From assembly GCA_946894095.1 (NCBI GenBank), contig OX335650.1:1364001-1428000 (forward strand): a stretch of 64,000 nucleotides of DNA, written 5' to 3'. The notes beneath the pieces were generated by a model, which saw nothing but the letters and a program-made list of their open reading frames with translations, did not search any database and was not told where the DNA came from. Shown piece by piece: positions 43,452 to 54,571 of this stretch. Every line of letters starts with the position of its first letter. Position 1 is the stretch's first letter. A program made the translations under genes and the position numbers. The stretch comes from Incurvaria masculella. Taxonomy: Eukaryota; Arthropoda; Insecta; Lepidoptera; Incurvariidae.

Positions 43452-44204
43452 GTAGGTGGGCGGTGCACTGACCCGCTGGCCTGGTTGCTGCCTACCTACC
43501 TGCACTTTGATACACCTACACGCATGGTACGTGTCATTGACAAGTCAGGGTTGTCGACTCCGAATATTTACAGAAAAACTCTCTAGCGTCTGATACCTAA
43601 TACGATTTTGGTGACGACGGCAATATGTTATAATGTCCAATGTTTGCAATCAATCAATCTTCATCTTAAATACTGTGTTAGTTTTCGCATTGATTGGGAG
43701 GGACTAGAGGAGACATATAATGTATGGGTATAGAGCAGGTGTTGCATTTTCCAGCCTTGCAGTATTTTCATGAATACGTTCTTTTTGCAGTCCTGTTTGC
43801 TTCACGTGTCGTTGCTTCTCGGTAGAATCTACGAACATATCACCTTCTTAGAAAACGTTTGTTTTTGTTAGTTCTTAAGCATTATAATGAGATTTTAATA
43901 ATATATTTACTAAACAATTAATTTAAGTAACCAGACTCTGGACTAGAAACTAAACTCTATTTTAGTTTCGTGGTGGACGTTAATGCTTTTTTTTAGTTTC
44001 TTGGTGAATGTTAATGCCTTTAATTCTCACCACTTTCTCCTAATCGAAATACTCGTATCCACACGTTTAATAAAAAAATCTTTATCTATCTTTTACATAC
44101 ATGTAATGTTATCGGTTTTCACAAACGACCCATTGTATGTAGACAATTTGAAAGGTGTTTACATCAAATTAAGTTTGCACGTCGAAATAATTGTTGTTTA
44201 AAAT
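43452..44204. other. No gene seen
   Basis: AT-rich DNA. Confidence 0.4.
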
Positions 44205-44490
44205 TCATAAAAGTTCAGATATAAAACTTCTCCGGGAGCTGAAAATGAAAGTTAAAATAACGCACTTGCAGACAGACCGACGTCTACACAAACAGAAGAT
44301 GCGAACATTTAATTGGGTTCCAACGATGGCTCGAAAAAAAATATTTATCGAACCTGCATAAGAAATTTCACGAGAATCGGTTGAGAAATGCGACCTATAA
44401 AAGAGAACGGCCGGATAAACATACGAAAGCATTTTTGCCGAACCTGAAACGGTGACCGCTCGCGCTACGCGCTTGCTCGGTCAATGAAAT
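44205..44490 (-). mobile_element. Unclassified repeat-like block
   Basis: 'ctataaaagagaacggccgg', 'acatacgaaagcatttttgc' and 'gctcgcgctacgcgcttgct' are of a type I know from the ends of common lepidopteran repeats. No second copy in this window and no class assigned. Confidence 0.35.
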
Positions 44491-44514
44491 AGCAATAGTA
44501 TAAAGAGATTGTCA

Positions 44515-44560
44515 GAGCTACCTGTTATCCATCCAGTTCAATGTTACCGAGCAATAGAAC
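44515..44560 (+). mobile_element. SINE body remnant
   Basis: 'tatccatccagttcaatgtt' followed by 'ccgagcaata' matches 'ttttccatccagttcaatgtagccgtgcaata' of the SINE body over about 40 bp. Confidence 0.4.
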
Positions 44561-44595
44561 CAATGGAGCAGGACCAACATCGAACTTCTAATTTT

Positions 44596-44657
44596 GGTCC
44601 ACGACATCGGTTTTTTGGTCCCCGACATCGGTTTTTTGGTCCCCAACATCGGTTTTT
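44596..44657 (+). repeat. 21-bp tandem repeat, three copies
   Basis: The unit 'ggtccccgacatcggttttt' plus T is repeated at 44596, 44617 and 44638. The period is seven codons and the surrounding open frame reads GPRHRFF repeated, but there is no sign the frame is a gene. Confidence 0.8.
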
Positions 44658-45016
44658 GAAAGTACGTTCTTGCAATCATTTCACTTTTTTGTTGGGGTAT
44701 TTAAAACATGGTGTAAATCACCTGGTCGGCCGGCATGCCTTTAACAGACCCCGTGAAAGTTCGAAAACTCATACGTGAGGTTCTGGCATACGCCTTGTGC
44801 CACATTTAATATAATAAAAGAGGTTTACTCAGCAGCGGCCGAAGGCTATTGGGTCTATTTCTATATTCTTATTTTTTTTTAAATAACATCTGTAACTATC
44901 ATACACCCTTCATTAAATTGGTTCGAACAATCCGCCTAACGTGCTGTATTTTAAATATAACTGGTTATGGCGTTGTCTCTACAACAAACACAAAAACAAC
45001 AATCGTTGTTATTAAT

Positions 45017-45080
45017 ATTATCTCTGCCTACAGACTGAATATCATAAAGAGATGATATTCATTCTGTAGGCAGAAATAAT
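45017..45080. repeat. Hairpin, 29-bp arms with 6-nt loop
   Basis: 'attatctctgcctacagact' and on pairs with 'atgatattcattctgtaggc' and on; two mismatches in 29 bp. A compact, stable hairpin if transcribed. Confidence 0.85.
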
Positions 45081-45292
45081 TTTAAATACAATATTTATTT
45101 ATTTGATGCAGCACCCTAGTTAACACAGTGGGGTGGGGCCACCCACAGATCGATGCTAGGTGCTCACACCGACGCGGCGACGCAAGCACCGCGAGTGGTT
45201 ACTTTGACCATAAATTATTATGGCTGCGTAGACTTGACAGTAGGTGATATTTAATTAAGCGATCGCGGCTAACACAACTCATCATGATAGTG

Positions 45293-45842
45293 TTAAGGCG
45301 GCCCATCCCGCTCATCTTCCCATACAAAAGGGGAAAGAAGATCACGCCCATATTTCTTGTCAGAGATCCAAAATTTTGCTCAAAATAGCTTTATTTGATC
45401 GAACTAGATGTCTGATGACCATTGGCATTGTAAAATTGTGTTTGGTTTCTAAGTTATAACGTCCGAAAGTTCGCATTTTTCGCGCGTTTTATACAATAAT
45501 TTTGGAGGTGGATTACGCAGTGATAAAGTAAGAATATCTTAAAAAGATTAGTCATCAGACATAGCTTATTTAATCAAAATTTATATTCTATTTGCTTTTT
45601 GTTCGATTTTTTACTACAGCGGTCGTCGTTTACTTTTAGCTATAAGACGTTTTGTAATTAAAATTTTCGTAAATCTTACCAAATCATGCACTATGCACAT
45701 TGTCTTTTTTGTGGACATGTTGCATCTTCCTCATCACGGAGCCTGTCTTATTCTTTGAAACAGAGAAGGTCCCAGAGCGCAACAGCACGGTTTTGAACCG
45801 TGCCCGCGAATGAGTTAGGCCCGCCGGGTTGGGCCACCTTAA
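45293..45842 (-). mobile_element. TTAA element, family A, complete
   Basis: TTAA at 45293 and 45839 with ends 'ttaaggcggcccatcccg' and 'cgggttgggccaccttaa'. It is 550 bp, close to the copy at 16148 in inverse orientation. The flanks show no coding signature. Confidence 0.85.
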
Positions 45843-46200
45843 GGTGGAAAGTTAGCGTCAAAACATAAAAACCGTCGATTTTAAAACAAGCTTTTGGGTG
45901 ACAACATGTTTTTCTTCACATGACATGAGGAAAATAAAATGTAATAAATATAATATAATGGTCTCAAAACTACAAAATTAGCTTGAATATTTTTGTTTTT
46001 ACTCCAAAAAGGTTAAAAACATCCAAACATTAACAGTCACTTGCTTTAAAATTATCTCGATAACCTCTTTTCGGGCGGCAGTTCTTTAAAATTGCAGTTT
46101 TTTATTATCGTTTATATTAGTATCGTTATCTGCAGATGTTTTTAGTAACCAATCGTTTCTCCAAAAATATTGCATCTTATAAAAAAATCAAGAGTTGGGG

Positions 46201-46537
46201 TTTTTTTTTTATGCGACCTGACATGGATGGCTAATACCACACAACTACTGTTATGATATTAGCCCAATACACCACTTTCCCGAAGGAATTAGGTGCCATG
46301 CCAGGACCTTCCTTTTATGAGCACGGCTACATTGAACTGGATGGAAAACACGGACAATTTTTCATTGCCGCTTCGACCATCTTTTCATCCAATGCGATGG
46401 TACCAACCCGGGCGGGCTTAAACCCTACCACCTAGTAGGGGAAGGGGACCTACAGTTTTACATGGATTCCGAAGCATGGAGCAGCTCGCATTCGTGACGA
46501 AATGCACTTATCGAACTCTGAAAGAGAAAGACAGTGT
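46201..46537 (-). mobile_element. tRNA-derived SINE, head truncated
   Basis: From a T-run and 'atgcgacctgacatggatgg' through the body to 'cgaactctgaaagagaaaga'. The tRNA-like head is missing, as expected of 5' truncation. Confidence 0.85.
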
Positions 46538-46746
46538 AGGGGTAGGCAGATGGCGGTTTGTTTGGTAGCTAGAAATATGCTATTGGAATAAATGCGATTC
46601 AAATGTTTGGGTCGCATGGTCATGGTCGTTTGGTCGCACCGTTCCGAATATTTACGTGGTGGATCGACTGCTTGTGATGGTCGTGACGGATGGACTGCAC
46701 TAGCTTGAAGAGTCAATAGCTCTAGCGGGGATGCATAATACAGTCC

Positions 46747-47061
46747 AAAAACCGGCCAAGTGCTAGTAGAACTCGCACACGAAGGGTTCCGTACCGTCGT
46801 ACAAGATTTAACACAAAAAATCACGATTTTTGCATGGGAGCCCCCCTTTAAGATTTATATTTTTTTTATTTTACCCATTTGTGTTATAGCGGCAAAATAA
46901 ATACAAACTCTGTGAAAATTTCAGCTGCCTACCTATTACGGTTCACGAGATACAGCCCTGTGACAGACCGACGGACGGACGGACGGACGGACAGACGGAC
47001 GGACAGCGGAGGCTTAGTAATAGGGTTCCGTTTTCACCCTTTGGGTATGGAACCCTAAAAA
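46747..47061 (+). mobile_element. R1 interspersed repeat
   Basis: From 'aaaaaccggccaagtgctag' to 'gtatggaaccctaaaaa'; an (ACGG)n run at about 46970-47003. Confidence 0.9.
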
Positions 47062-47755
47062 GCACAAGGTCCAACACTTGTGAATATGTTAAATAAGTTT
47101 AGGATGGTTAAAATATAAGCATTTTATAATACACACGAAAAATACATACATACATAATTTGTACTAGCTGCGGTATCAGGCTCCGCTTGAGACAATTTAG
47201 CATTAGAACCTATATAATGTTAAATTTTGTATACATAATGTTATATACCCCCACTGGTAGCTGTACAACGTCGAATACCAATAATAAGTATGTATAGGGA
47301 TGAAAGATAATTAGGCGCTAAGGAAAATTAGCAACATTTTTGTGTCTTAGTGGGTAGGACTAAATTTTTTTTGTTCCCGATGGTCACACCTTTATACATA
47401 TATCTCTAAATATCCATCTAAGATTCTTTCTAAAAAAATCGTAATAAATAAAACATTTAAAACCCATTTTCTTTTATTATTAAATTTAATAATCTTTAGG
47501 GCCGAATTTTCAATCCTCGCATTGTACTTATTGGACTGATCGTATAAATTCACGTTTGGCAAAATACGGATAGGCATTGCGGGAGAATTATATCTTCTTT
47601 CACAATTATCTGACTGTAATAAACATATGGACTTACTATATCGGATGTATAAGCAGAAGCGTAAATAAATCCGTCGAATAGTTATCTGGCTGTTTATCAG
47701 ACTATAGAAAAATCAGCCCTTCCCGGTACAATGAGGCCCTTCATTAATTTAAGGA
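47062..47755. other. No gene seen
   Basis: AT-rich; a short 'actagctgcggtatcaggct' at 47163 is a remnant of the repeat seen at 31595. Confidence 0.4.
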
Positions 47756-47787
47756 TGACTCGTTGACTGGTGTCAGTCAACGAGTCA
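47756..47787. repeat. Perfect hairpin, 14-bp arms, 4-nt loop
   Basis: 'tgactcgttgactg' and its exact complement with GTGT between them. Confidence 0.8.
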
Positions 47788-48077
47788 CAGAGAGAGGGTC
47801 CCACATTCCGGACCGGTCGCGTTCGCGGCAACTTTTCTCGTTTCTCGCAAGCAGGGAAAACTTAGCTCGACAAAAAACGTCCCACTCTTAACTTTCTAAC
47901 GGGCCGCATGCCACCACGGCCTGGCTCCGCGAGTGCCTTTGTTCGACTCACAAAGCTCCGGAAATAATGGGTAATAGATAGTTTCGAGCCTCTAGACTAG
48001 AAAACTGATTGAATGGATCGATCTATGAAGTTTATTTTAATATTGCGGACTGCATTCGTTCAGGCACTTTATTCATG

Positions 48078-48320
48078 ACCGGCTGAAGTACCCGGGTCCG
48101 CTCGGGTCAATATCGTTTTGGACTGAATTATTTCCTGGATATTATTTGAATTGCCTAAACAAAGTTACATGCCCTATTTTAACTCCTTAGAGTTTAATTT
48201 ACGCCAGAGAAGGTAGCTTCTGTCTGTCCTGTTCAACTATCTGTGTACCGAAATTCATCAAAATTGGTTCAGTGGTTTAGGCGTGTCGCAACAGAGTTAC
48301 TTTCGCATTTATAATAGTAT
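48078..48320 (+). mobile_element. Retroelement-like repeat with a LINE-type 3' end
   Basis: It begins 'gctgaagtacccgggtccgc' and ends with 'aattcatcaaaattggttca', 'gtggtttaggcgtg' and 'gagttactttcgcatttata', a block often seen at the 3' end of insect repeats. A 5S-headed SINE starts 4 bp after it. Confidence 0.6.
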
Positions 48321-48323
48321 GGT

Positions 48324-48708
48324 ACAGCCTCAGTGGCCCAGTGGCGCGACACTTCGGCGATCGCTCTCCGAAGTTAAGCAACGCTGGGTCCGGTCTGGTC
48401 TTGGATGGGTGACCATTCGACCGTTGAGAGAGGCTGGCCGTGGTTCGGATTCCACGTTAAGCTGTAGGTCCCCTTCCTCACTTACTAGGTGGTAGGGTTT
48501 ATCCCGCCCGGGTTGGTACCATCGCATTGGATGAACGATGGTCGAAGCGGCAATGAAAATTGTCCGTGTTTTCCATCCAGTTCAATGTAGCCGTGCAATA
48601 TAAGGAAGGTCCTGGCATGGCACCTAGTTCCCATGTGGTGTGTTGGGCTAATACCATGACAGAACTTGTGGTATTAGCCATCCATGTCCAGTCACATAAA
48701 AAAAAAAA
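48324..48708 (+). mobile_element. 5S-rRNA-headed SINE, full length
   Basis: The head (48345-48425) carries 'ctctccgaagttaagcaacg' and 'cttggatgggtgaccattcg', which match the internal promoter half of 5S rRNA in order and spacing. The body is the same as that of the tRNA-headed SINEs ('ttggtaccatcgcattggat', 'gtccgtgttttccatccagt', 'ggtcctggcatggcacctag') and it ends with an A tail. The near-identical copy at 61499 shows recent activity. Transcription would be by pol III. Confidence 0.9.
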
Positions 48709-48849
48709 TATATTTTGACAGGCCCTTAGTATTTTAGAACTGGGAATAACTATGGATATACGTCGCATGCTACCCGTAGCCAGAGAGTGGCAGAGAGAGT
48801 TAAATAAAGAAAAAAATCACTCACACTCACTCACATGAAAGTAGTGTTA

Positions 48850-49107
48850 TGTAACAGGCCTTCTGACTTTACGCATTTTGAAACGTGATGTTAAAAAAAC
48901 AGCGTCGCTTAGCAACGGTTGTTAGAAGAATGAACTAAATCCAAATAAAATAGATTTTTCTCAATTCGAAGTTTCTTTCCTGACAAGTGGTGGAGGCACC
49001 TTCAGCGAAATCCTCGCCGTTTTAAGCGTATCTAACAACCGTTGCTAAGCGACACTATTTTTTTAACATCACCTTTTAAAATGTGTAAAGGCAGAAGGCC
49101 TGTTACA
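48850..49107. mobile_element. 258-bp element with about 80-bp terminal inverted repeats
   Basis: The ends start 'tgtaacaggccttctg' and continue in parallel through 'gtgatgttaaaaaaa' and 'gtcgcttagcaacggttgtt' on both sides. GTTA directly flanks both ends (48846-48849 and 49108-49111) as a possible 4-bp target duplication. The superfamily is not certain. A remnant lies at about 37278. Confidence 0.8.
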
Positions 49108-49537
49108 GTTAATACCTAAAAGGATATTTTAATGTCTTCGCATGATTCATATTCTTTAGGACTAGAAAACTACGCGCAAATACGTTTTCTTGTTTAGATT
49201 CGTATTGACAATGATGATAATATTAAATATTCCACTGTCGATCTAACCATCTATCATTAAATACGGTTGTTCTAAGTCGGGCTGAATAGCGTTTACGTTT
49301 AGGATCGTTTGAACTACAGTTTAACCTACAGTTTCACATGGGTTCAAAATCATAATCTAATCTGCATTTCAAATGTTAATTTTAATATTACCTCACGCAT
49401 ATAACGGACCTTAACATTACTCTTGGGACAGCCAAAAGTACAATACAAATGAAGTGGTGTCTGCGTCACTTGTCATCCAATTGTTGGAATATTGAAAGCT
49501 GCACGTCGTTCGCCTATTGTGTGCATTGTATTAACAG

Positions 49538-49603
49538 GATCCGGGCGATACTTACGTTCAAATTCAGTGTCACTTTGTAATGGAAACACATGGCCGCAGA
49601 AAG
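49538..49603 (+). CDS. Internal exon, unidentified gene (22 codons)
   Basis: The acceptor 'gtgtgcattgtattaacag' is followed by DPGDTYVQIQC and HFVMETHGRRK, ending in phase 0 at GTACAG. The peptide is clearly protein-like and its exit phase matches the entry phase of the exon at 55016, giving ...ETHGRRK followed by VRVREFV. The donor is not optimal but usable. The longer open frame 49492-49875 in another register is a shadow. I cannot name the protein. Confidence 0.5.
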
Positions 49604-49984
49604 GTACAGAAGAAGTTAGCAAACACTTAAAATGTTGGCCTATATCCAGCTCAAAGATGATTTTATTCTTTATTATCGCGTTAGGTGATTTGTACTTGCC
49701 GAAAATATTGTATTGTAGTTTTTTTAACGCTTATGTTTTCATAATCACGCCACGACCTTGTCAAGTTAATTTATTTTTCAACACAGGTAATTATTCTATT
49801 TCTTTCTTTCTCTCTATCGTGCACCTCACGGTTTTCGTTTTCAGTTTTAAACATGAATTTATAAATATAAATTAATACATTTATTAGTTAAATAATGTAA
49901 CTTAATAACATTAAACTCGTCTACATAGCCATATTATAAGAAAACTAGACTATCCAAATAAACCTTGTAGCGGTGCCCATTAAA
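49604..49984. other. Intron-like, no element seen
   Basis: AT-rich sequence after the donor; a hydrophobic chance frame runs through it. Confidence 0.35.
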
Positions 49985-50100
49985 CTATGTAAAAAATCTC
50001 CTCCATGGACACCGACTGTGCAAAGATCCCCATGACGTTTGCTGCGTTCCCCTCTGCACGGCCAGGCTGATGCGCTGGAAAAGAAACGACCCGCTAGTTG
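49985..50100 (-). pseudogene. Retrotransposon protein C-terminus fragment, frameshifted
   Basis: The minus strand reads RISLAVQRG and, after a missing base, NAANVMGIFAQSVSMEEIFY to a stop. The ending EEIFY followed by one hydrophobic residue and a stop matches the plus-strand element at 50584-51018 (...LEEIFYL). I read both as the C-terminus of the same kind of non-LTR retrotransposon protein. Confidence 0.5.
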
Positions 50101-50109
50101 CTAGCCTTG

Positions 50110-50410
50110 TTAGGGTTCCGTACCCAAAGGGTGAAAACGGAACCCTATTACTAAGCCTCCGCTGTCCGTCCGTCCGTCCGTCCGTCCGTCCGTCCGTCCG
50201 TCCGTCCGTCCGTTCGTCCGTCCGTCCGTCTGTCACAGGGCTGTATCTCATGAACCGTAATAGGTAGGCAGCTGAAATTTTTACAGAGTGTGTATTTATT
50301 TTGCCGCTATAACAACAATTTAAGAATAGAATAGTTAAGTAGAATTTAAAAATAATAAAAATTAAAGGGGGGCCCCATACAAAAAACGTGATTTGTTTGT
50401 GTTAAATCTT
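50110..50410 (-). mobile_element. R1 interspersed repeat, hairpin end missing
   Basis: From 'ttagggttccgtacccaaag' with a long (CCGT)n run (50163-50232) to 'gtgatttgtttgtgttaaat'; the final hairpin segment is absent. Confidence 0.85.
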
Positions 50411-50583
50411 TTTGTATTGTTACAGCCTGTAGCGTCTCTTTTGCGTATGGGTTAAAATGATAATTTTGGCTAAATATTTTAAATTATATTTACTTACGGT
50501 CTATTTGATGATGACATAACTGTTTTCACGTAAATTTTAGATAAAACACCGAAATCTACATTGAAGTAGTATAATACAAAATT

Positions 50584-51018
50584 TTTAAAGTGAGTAATTT
50601 TCGTTTGCTATGGACATTCGTGTGTGACGACCGAGCCGTTGTTGTGTGTTGAAGTTGTCGATTACGAATACAAACACCACAACGTTTGCTAAGAATCCCA
50701 GCAATTTGTGTTGATGGATTTTCGAAAGTTTAAAACAGGTGAACACGTCCAATCGACGCGGGAATGTGTGTACAAACATCGGAGGTCGCGGTGTCGGCGT
50801 CGCGTCGTCCGGCCATCGTGGGATCTTGGCTTAGCTCGGTCGAGTTCGGCCCACTCACATCCGACATCAGCTGGTGGTTTCACGAGTCATGGATAGTTAA
50901 CAATTTAGGGACAATGGCTGCCTCGGCAGACCTAGAGGAGATATTTTATTTATAATGCACATACTATATTCTCTATTTGTATGAATAAAAGAATGACACC
51001 CTTAAAAAAAAAAAAAAG
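50584..51018 (+). mobile_element. Non-LTR retrotransposon 3' end with poly(A)
   Basis: A frame open from 50764 ends ...NNLGTMAASADLEEIFYL at a TAA (50953). About 30 nt later is AATAAA (50984-50989), and a 14-nt A run follows at 51004-51017. The order of ORF end, signal and A tail is that of a 5'-truncated retrotransposon insertion. The upstream part (50584-50763) may be its more decayed portion. The clade is not assigned; a retrocopy of a host mRNA is the alternative. Confidence 0.5.
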
Positions 51019-51149
51019 TTAACATGATATCCAGCGTGGTTTTGCACTGCGATTTCAGGACATTCCCTTTGAGTATGTCTACAGCGACCATATTTCATTT
51101 CACGCTCTATGCGGTCGTCACAACCATAGCCATGTCATAGTTTCCAGTA

Positions 51150-51350
51150 TTTAAGAGCGGCTCAAAGCTCTGGGCATGGCGTTTCGCCTGTAGGTCGTAG
51201 GTTCAATCCCAACTCGTTTTATGTCCCACTTTATTTCTATTTTTGAGTTGAATAATCGCCTTCGTCACGAATGCGAGCTGATCCATTGTTCCGAATATAT
51301 TTAAAACTGTAGGTCTCTTTCTGTCAGGATTTTCGATCCAATGTTTGAAA
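51150..51350 (+). mobile_element. tRNA-headed SINE, degenerate
   Basis: 'gagcggctcaaagctctggg' and 'gtaggttcaatcccaactcg' give a tRNA-like head; 'gtcacgaatgcgagctgatc' and 'aactgtaggtctctttctg' match the start of the shared body. The 3' part is missing. Confidence 0.65.
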
Positions 51351-52625
51351 GTACCATATACCGCGCACACTATAAAACACTTTGACCAATACAGTGGGCA
51401 TCTACATATAAAGAGATACTATTGATAAAATATTTACTATTAGACGTTACTTCCAGTTGTAGGTTTCTAATTTCTTTAAACGTTCAAACGTTATTCGGTT
51501 TGTTACAATTCTCAAATGGAAAACATTAACCCAGAACTGCTGAGTAAAATAGAAATAATAATTGTAATCACCTACTAATCCAAAAGAGTAAATGTGACAT
51601 CGCTCTTATTAAACTGTTTAAAATAGAACGTACCGCATTGATGAGATCCTCACTTGTTGCCCTAGAAACACGCGTCAACCAGAATAATATTCCAAATATA
51701 CCTTATTTAAAATTCAGATGCATGTGGGTATGTAAATGTACTCGTACATTTAATATTGACACCGTAGGTTCTCACTCCATGGTAAAAATGTAATGGGTGA
51801 AGGAAATACGTTCGATGCAGGTATAAAACATGGAAGATTAAACGTTTATGACAATTCAAATTGCGAAACATAAAAAAATCTTGAGAGAAATCAATAAAAC
51901 AAATCAAGCTATTATGGCTAGAGTTAGATGAAAAAGTAAGTGATGCTTAAAATAAATTAAATCTATAGTTTTATCACACCATCCAGCCTAGAGAAAGGTT
52001 TGCCAAACATTGGGCCAAATTACAGTCTATGATCATGTCAGAAAATGTATGTTTTCGTTTATTAATTTTCCTTCCATTATTTCTTCACTATTGAATTAGG
52101 TTAGCTTTGATGAGATGGTTAGGTTAACCACGACTTCATTTTAGATTTTTAAAAACGGTTACCGTGAGATTTTTTTCATGTACTGCAATTTCTGATACTT
52201 TAACATCCTATACATCTGATCTTAGAAGCGATTATATGAAAGAATTAGGTACTCAAAAAGTTTAACCGGGTCAGTTTATGGTCTATAAATAAATCTGAAC
52301 CTAAAATAAAAAAAATCATCTCAAAATAAATATAAAAGCTACATAACACGTACATACACATGATTAATTGTGTCTACATATTCATTTATTTACGTTCAAA
52401 CGGAATATATTATTGATCAACAAATTTATATTTTTTGATCTGATTCAGATGACCAACCTTATTTTGACACGTAAACTATGTTGCCATGAAAATATTTAAT
52501 TAAGCACATACACTCATTCTAAATCAAGGTAAAAAAGGTCCCAAATATTAGGTTTTATACGTACAGTCTCTATTTTATCTGTGATACCATAGGTAGGATT
52601 GAATTTCGAACGCTCGCCCCCTGGA
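51351..52625. other. No gene seen
   Basis: AT-rich DNA. Confidence 0.4.
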
Positions 52626-52742
52626 CGTGTATTCTTGGCATTCAGTCATTGCGGATTCAGTAGAGTTAACAGGAGAAGAATTTACTTTGACATTACTGTT
52701 AACTCTACTGAATCCGCAATGACTGAATGCCAAGAATACACG
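52626..52742. repeat. Perfect inverted repeat, 46-bp arms, 25-nt loop
   Basis: The left arm 52626-52671 starts 'cgtgtattcttggcattcag'; the right arm 52697-52742 is its exact complement. The loop is 'ggagaagaatttactttgac' plus ATTAC. With no mismatch in 46 bp it must be young or under strong selection or conversion. It lies next to a GC-richer block (52743-52985). Confidence 0.92.
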
Positions 52743-53275
52743 CCCTGCCCTCCCAAAATGGACGAACCCACGAGAAACCCGATCGGCACGAGCCTGGCTA
52801 CGAGTACGCGAGCAATATCTCACCGTGCGCTACGAGCCCGCACACAATAGCGCGCGGGCCGCGATAAAGGCATACGATGTATTTCCAGAACAGAGCCGTA
52901 TTACGGTTGATGCGAGCCGGAACTACGATGGAATTTACCGAACTCCTCCTCGTGGATGCAACGTCTTCCCGGCTGTCTGTCACATGCTCGATAATTTAAA
53001 TTCTTTAAATAGTTGCACCGTAGTTCGTACAGATACTCGTGTTCATCGTGTAGCATCGTGTTCGTGACATTTTGTAGTACACTTTGTTTGAGTGATCGTT
53101 AAGCAAATTAAAAAATGCATGAATGAAAAAAAAAATATTCCGACGAATTGAGAACGGTTTTTTGAAGTCGGTTATAAATAGAAATAAAATACAAAAGTTT
53201 CTCAGGGTTACAGATATGTACAATTTGAGATGCGTATTCAGATTCACATTCATTCTACGTTAAGCTAAATAATTA
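52743..53275. other. GC-richer block without identified gene
   Basis: 52743-52985 is GC-richer and open in two plus frames (e.g. ...AIKAYDVFPEQSRITVDASR...), but no acceptor or donor brackets it convincingly. Confidence 0.3.
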
Positions 53276-53403
53276 GGGTCTGTTTCAACATGTGCTGATT
53301 GAATAAGGAGCCTTTCTTACTATCTTGCAATCAATACTAGTACAAGATAATCAGCACTCTAATAATAAAGGTCCTTAAATCAGCACTTGATGAAAACCAG
53401 GCT
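53276..53403 (+). mobile_element. About 128-bp inverted-repeat element (copy 1)
   Basis: 'caacatgtgctgattgaata' at the left and the complement of 'aatcagcacttgatgaaaac' at the right are inverted. 'cttgcaatcaatactagtac' lies in the middle. The reverse complement recurs at 63369-63472. Confidence 0.65.
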
Positions 53404-54135
53404 TAGTCTAAAAATTAGTTTAAAAGGTAATCATGACTACAATAACGAAAAAATTTATGAACGAATTAATAAATTATGAATTGTGCAACGTAAAATATGA
53501 TTACAAAGAACAATCAACTACATAGCAAAATACTGCCCAAAGTATGACTTATTACTAAACTTTACTTAAATTAGTTCACGCTCCATAGCCACCCTGAATT
53601 TAAAATAAACGAGAAAAAAACCGTCTCGTTTTTTTCTTATCTGCAGCTCATCATCTCTGGCGCTTTTAATATCCATAGCCAATGGCTAGCACACCATGTT
53701 TACATTGCGGTCAGACGATAGAGGCGCCTATTCACACACGGTTATATCGAGAATGCATTAGCCGCATATTGTGAGCGGTCGTGTGTGCATCGTAAACTTA
53801 CCGCGCAAACGTGAGCGTGTGCGCAAACGGAAGAAATGGCCTCGTCACGTCGTAATTGATGGTAGCTTTAACGCCATGCTCAATTTACATAGTAATTAGC
53901 TTTTAGAATCCCTTTCTGGTCACACTCCCCTCGTTTCCTGTCGGGAGGTAAATGTGGCGAATACATTATTCGAACAAAGACTTTGGTGGTGTCAGGTTTG
54001 CGTTTCCACTGCGAGAATCAGGATTGAAGATTACTAGATAACCTGTCTTATTATAATTAAAATTGAACGCACGCGTAATTAGTTTATCTTATTTCGTTAT
54101 AATTCAAGTAATATAGGTCTTAAAACCAGATTCGG
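53404..54135. other. No confident gene
   Basis: A strong acceptor-like 'tttttttcttatctgcag' at 53646 is followed by a short open frame, but no matching donor is convincing. Confidence 0.35.
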
Positions 54136-54163
54136 ACTCCTATCTCAGAAGTGAGATAGGAGT
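54136..54163. repeat. Small perfect hairpin, 12-bp arms
   Basis: 'actcctatctca', GAAG, then the exact complement. Confidence 0.6.
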
Positions 54164-54571
54164 TTTACTTAATCCATCTAGTATCGTGTTCCTGAAGGGT
54201 CGGGATTTTCTTCCCTTTAAATGGCTTAGAGATAATTAGGCTCGGCTTCTATTTATTGCGGGATTGCAAACTTTTTTACTTGTGAAACTTTTGTATCAAA
54301 TTTTCTGTTTATAATATTCATGGACAGGTCATACAGGATATGCCCATGACTATTCGGATGTGCAAGGTAAGCATTAATGTTTCGTTGGCTTGAAAGGAGC
54401 CAGTTCACTGTTGAAGGACCCCATTTTGGAAAATACGGGAGCTTGGAGCGCAGTTCATATCTTGAGAGCACGAATTATGAGGGAACGACCTGTTGTGCCA
54501 AACATGTTGCAATGAAAGCAATCTATTAAAAAACCAACACATAACAAAAAAATACTAGGTAATAAAAGTAG
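54164..54571. other. No gene seen
   Basis: The minus frame 54253-54471 has no supporting signals. Confidence 0.35.

Noticed and set aside
44509..44778. Repeat protein with GPRHRFF units
   Set aside because: Only three units over a 21-bp tandem repeat and no start, splice or conservation evidence.
48345..48425. A genuine 5S rRNA gene
   Set aside because: Only part of 5S rRNA is present, diverged, and it is fused to a SINE body with an A tail; an almost identical copy is at 61.5 kb.
48820..48840. Series of minus-strand donor-like sites (complement of CACTCACTCAC)
   Set aside because: It is a simple repeat, not a splice donor.
50070..50267. Open frames rich in SVRPSVRPSVRP (also near 37.5 and 38.2 kb)
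   Set aside because: They are translations of the (CCGT)n run in R1 copies.
51050..51147. Exon after 'gcgatttcag' (DIPFEYVYSDH...)
   Set aside because: Weak pyrimidine tract, no donor before the stop, and it runs into a SINE.
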